Source of the DNA: Deltaproteobacteria bacterium | GTDB lineage: Bacteria; Desulfobacterota; Dissulfuribacteria; Dissulfuribacterales; JALVPX01 | Reading direction: 5' to 3' | Assembly (NCBI GenBank): GCA_027031565.1 | Contig: JALVPX010000012.1 | Coordinates: 1 to 9,000 of the forward strand | DNA length: 9,000 bases | Shown here: positions 7,477-9,000 of the stretch, piece after piece | Position numbering within the stretch: position 1 is the stretch's first letter | How the letters are laid out: each line of letters opens with the position of its first letter | Program-made: the position numbers and the translations under genes | The notes under the pieces: model-generated | Told to the model about the DNA's origin: nothing | Databases searched by the model: none | What the model saw: the letters and a program-made list of their open reading frames with translations, nothing else

Positions 7477-7481
7477 ATGAC

Positions 7482-7492
7482 TTTTTCCTTTC
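7482..7492 (-). promoter_or_regulatory. Ribosome binding site deciding the ahcY start
   Basis: On the minus strand AAGGAAAGG lies in the 17-base gap between the metK stop (7494-7496) and the ATG at 7476. It supports this ATG over the upstream in-frame start at 7545, which sits inside metK and would add 23 residues unlike the family. Confidence 0.65.
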
Positions 7493-7493
7493 C

Positions 7494-8642
7494 TTAAAGC
7501 CCGGCATCGTCCTTGATTTTTTCCACCATGTCCAGCTTTTCCCATGTGAATTCGGGTTCCGGCCTGCCAAAATGACCATAAACAGCCGTCTTCTTAAAAA
7601 TAGGCCGCCTTAGGTCCAAATATTCAATAACGTCTCTAGGCTTGAAGCTGAAATTATTTTCTATGATCTCTACTATACGTTCCTGAGGGATGACCTCAGT
7701 GCCAAAGGTGCGTACATTGATGGCCAAGGGTTTTGTCACCCCGATTGCATATGCCACCTGAACCTCGCATTCTGCTGCAACTCCTGCTGCAACAAGATTC
7801 TTGGCCACATACCTTGCCATGTATGAGGGTGAACGGTCCACTTTTGTTGGATCTTTTCCAGAAAAGGCGCCGCCTCCATGATGCCCTCTGCCGCCGTAGG
7901 TATCCACGATTATCTTACGGCCTGTCATTCCGCAGTCTGCCAGCGGGCCGCCTACCACAAAACGCCCTGTACTGTTGATGAAGAATTCCGGATTTTCCTG
8001 CAGAAGTCTTTCATCTACCACCCTTTTGATCACCTCTTCTATCACACCTTCTTGTACTTCTTTATGGCTAACCAAGGGTTCATGCTGGGCTGCCACCACT
8101 ATGGTGGGTATGGACACAGGCTTTCTGTCCTGATAACGCACTGTGACCTGGGTCTTGCCATCAGGACGCAAAAAAGGAAGGACTCCGGTTTTCCTCACTT
8201 CTGCGAGCCTTGCTGCCAGTTTGTGGGCATACCAGATAGGCATCGGCATATAGTCCGGGGTCTCGTTGCATGCGTAACCAAACATGAGTCCCTGATCGCC
8301 GGCGCCTATGTCCTCTCCTCGATCAACGCCCATGGCTATATCAGGAGATTGCTTGTCAATACTGATCAAGACAGCACAGGTCTGCCAATCAAAACCCATT
8401 GTCGAGTCAGTATAGCCGATCTCCTTGATGGTACCGCGCACCACCTTCGGCATATCCACGTAACACTCTGTGGTTATCTCACCTGCAATAAGGGCCAGGC
8501 CTGTTGTAACCAGTGTCTCACAAGCGACCTTTGCATATGGATCATGTTCCAGGATCGAATCAAGTATTGCGTCTGATATCTGGTCCGCCACCTTGTCGGG
8601 ATGTCCTTCTGAAACCGACTCTGAAGTAAAAAGATAAGGCAT
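7494..8642 (-). CDS. metK: S-adenosylmethionine synthetase (methionine adenosyltransferase)
   Basis: A 382-residue protein, the normal bacterial MetK length (E. coli 384). It makes S-adenosylmethionine from methionine and ATP, releasing phosphate and diphosphate, in the cytoplasm as a tetramer. The N-terminal LFTSESVSEGHPDKVADQ carries the ATP-contacting H14 and K17. Signature 1, GAGDQGLMFGYA, is at 113-124, and signature 2, GGGAFSGKDPTKVDRS, at 256-271 (phosphate loop). The C-terminal RPIFKKTAVYGHFGR (346-360) is also typical. The start at 8642 gives the standard N-terminus, but there is no clear Shine-Dalgarno before it: the upstream bases are nearly all A and T. ahcY follows at 17 bases, so SAM synthesis and removal of the methylation by-product are likely made from one transcript. 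I see no SAM or SAH riboswitch-like structure in the leader. Confidence 0.98.
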   Translation of the reverse strand: MPYLFTSESVSEGHPDKVADQISDAILDSILEHDPYAKVACETLVTTGLALIAGEITTECYVDMPKVVRGTIKEIGYTDSTMGFDWQTCAVLISIDKQSPDIAMGVDRGEDIGAGDQGLMFGYACNETPDYMPMPIWYAHKLAARLAEVRKTGVLPFLRPDGKTQVTVRYQDRKPVSIPTIVVAAQHEPLVSHKEVQEGVIEEVIKRVVDERLLQENPEFFINSTGRFVVGGPLADCGMTGRKIIVDTYGGRGHHGGGAFSGKDPTKVDRSPSYMARYVAKNLVAAGVAAECEVQVAYAIGVTKPLAINVRTFGTEVIPQERIVEIIENNFSFKPRDVIEYLDLRRPIFKKTAVYGHFGRPEPEFTWEKLDMVEKIKDDAGL

Positions 8643-8795
8643 GGATTTACATTTAATTTGTTAAAAAATGCAAATGTATAAAAAACTAAAAACAAAGGGG
8701 TTCTTTTTTAAAAAAAAGGTAAATCCCACTATAAAAAACAAACGTCCGGCCTCACGGTATTCAATGAACCTGTATATCCCATAGGTATCGATGCA
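8643..8795 (-). promoter_or_regulatory. AT-rich leader and probable promoter region of metK-ahcY
   Basis: This 153-base gap separates metK from the gene upstream on the same strand. It is rich in A and T runs (for example T6 next to A8 at 8704-8717). On the minus strand TATACA (8680-8675) resembles a -10 box and would give a leader of about 25 bases, but no matching -35 box is seen. An ATG directly followed by TAA (8652-8647) lies just before the metK ATG. The location makes a promoter likely; the exact boxes are uncertain. Confidence 0.35.
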
Positions 8796-9000
8796 CTACT
8801 TCGGATTTAGTTTTTCATTTATCTTGGCCATCAACCATGGTTTTATGATCAACCCGGGAGTACCATCTATTTCTTCTCGCAAAGCAGCTAACGAATCCTT
8901 GTCGTGAGGATTTATTTTTATGATTTTATTCACGATACTCAAAAGTCTTCTATACAAGTCTTTTTTGCGCTTAGATATAGATTTTTCTCTGTTTACATAC
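8796..9000 (-). CDS. C-terminal end of an unrecognised lysine-rich protein
   Basis: A minus-strand frame is open from the window edge (first full codon 8999-8997) to a TAG at 8798-8796, giving 67 residues of a protein whose start lies beyond the window. It is too short for a standard start-to-stop call because it has no start here. The sequence is basic and mostly helical in character: a K/R-rich stretch (KRKKDLYRRLL), a central KINPHDKDSLAALREEID and an ending TPGLIIKPWLMAKINEKLNPK. The middle is faintly like a TPR-type helical pair, but one fragment is not enough to name a family. No membrane segment is seen. The frame is AT-rich, more so than metK. It lies on the same strand as metK with a 153-base gap, so it may be a separate unit. 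The competing plus-strand frames are short and carry stops. The coding call rests on an unbroken frame and protein-like composition. Confidence 0.55.
   Translation of the reverse strand, partial: YVNREKSISKRKKDLYRRLLSIVNKIIKINPHDKDSLAALREEIDGTPGLIIKPWLMAKINEKLNPK

Noticed and set aside
7477..7545. Upstream extension of ahcY by 23 residues
   Set aside because: It would overlap metK by 52 bases, and its residues do not resemble the family; the ATG at 7476 has its own ribosome site.
7878..8576. A 232-codon plus-strand frame inside metK
   Set aside because: Antisense shadow of metK, which has both family signatures; the frame's residues look like non-coding translation (many H and C).
8730..8760. 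Terminator for the unknown minus-strand gene
   Set aside because: A GC patch followed by a T run on the minus strand gives only a three-pair stem, too weak to call.
8643..8795. SAM or SAH riboswitch in the metK leader
   Set aside because: The AT-rich leader shows no stable multi-stem structure and I could not match the conserved cores of the known classes; a covariance-model search would settle it.

Overview
The window reads as an ordinary chromosomal stretch of a Gram-negative anaerobe, most likely of the former Deltaproteobacteria (Desulfobacterota). The clues are the gene order phoH, ybeY, pdxJ, acpS, the short archaeal/Thermotoga-like form of S-adenosylhomocysteine hydrolase next to metK, and the moderate GC content. 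This placement is an inference from gene content, not a measured one. I see no mobile element, phage gene, CRISPR array, rRNA or tRNA.

Left part (1-3405, + strand): a tightly packed probable operon. It starts with the 3' part of a CorA-type metal transporter cut by the window edge, followed by a PhoH-like ATPase (GTG start), a single reading frame joining the rRNA-maturation RNase YbeY to the pyridoxine 5'-phosphate synthase PdxJ, and holo-ACP synthase AcpS. Gaps are 11 bases, a one-base overlap, and 11 bases. The YbeY-PdxJ fusion is the most unusual thing here. The join holds an internal Shine-Dalgarno sequence plus ATG exactly at the normal PdxJ start, and an 8-A run lies just upstream.

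Middle part (3406-6219): a 239-base spacer with a plausible sigma-70 promoter leads into ppsA, encoding phosphoenolpyruvate synthase (gluconeogenic pyruvate to PEP). This protein has lysine-rich ends, including a strongly basic, cysteine-containing C-terminal tail. A perfect hairpin with A and T flanks at 6170-6197 serves as a shared, two-way terminator between ppsA and the genes converging on it.

Right part (6220-9000, - strand): metK (SAM synthetase) followed 17 bases later by ahcY (S-adenosylhomocysteine hydrolase), together the two ends of the methyl cycle. Upstream of metK is a very AT-rich 153-base leader, then the C-terminal end of an unrecognised lysine-rich protein that continues past the window edge.

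Overall this is mostly housekeeping: metal uptake, ribosome maturation, PLP and ACP cofactor supply, PEP synthesis and SAM recycling. I did not find evidence of a new multi-gene system; the items worth checking are the fusion, the PEP synthase tails and the substrate type of the AhcY.
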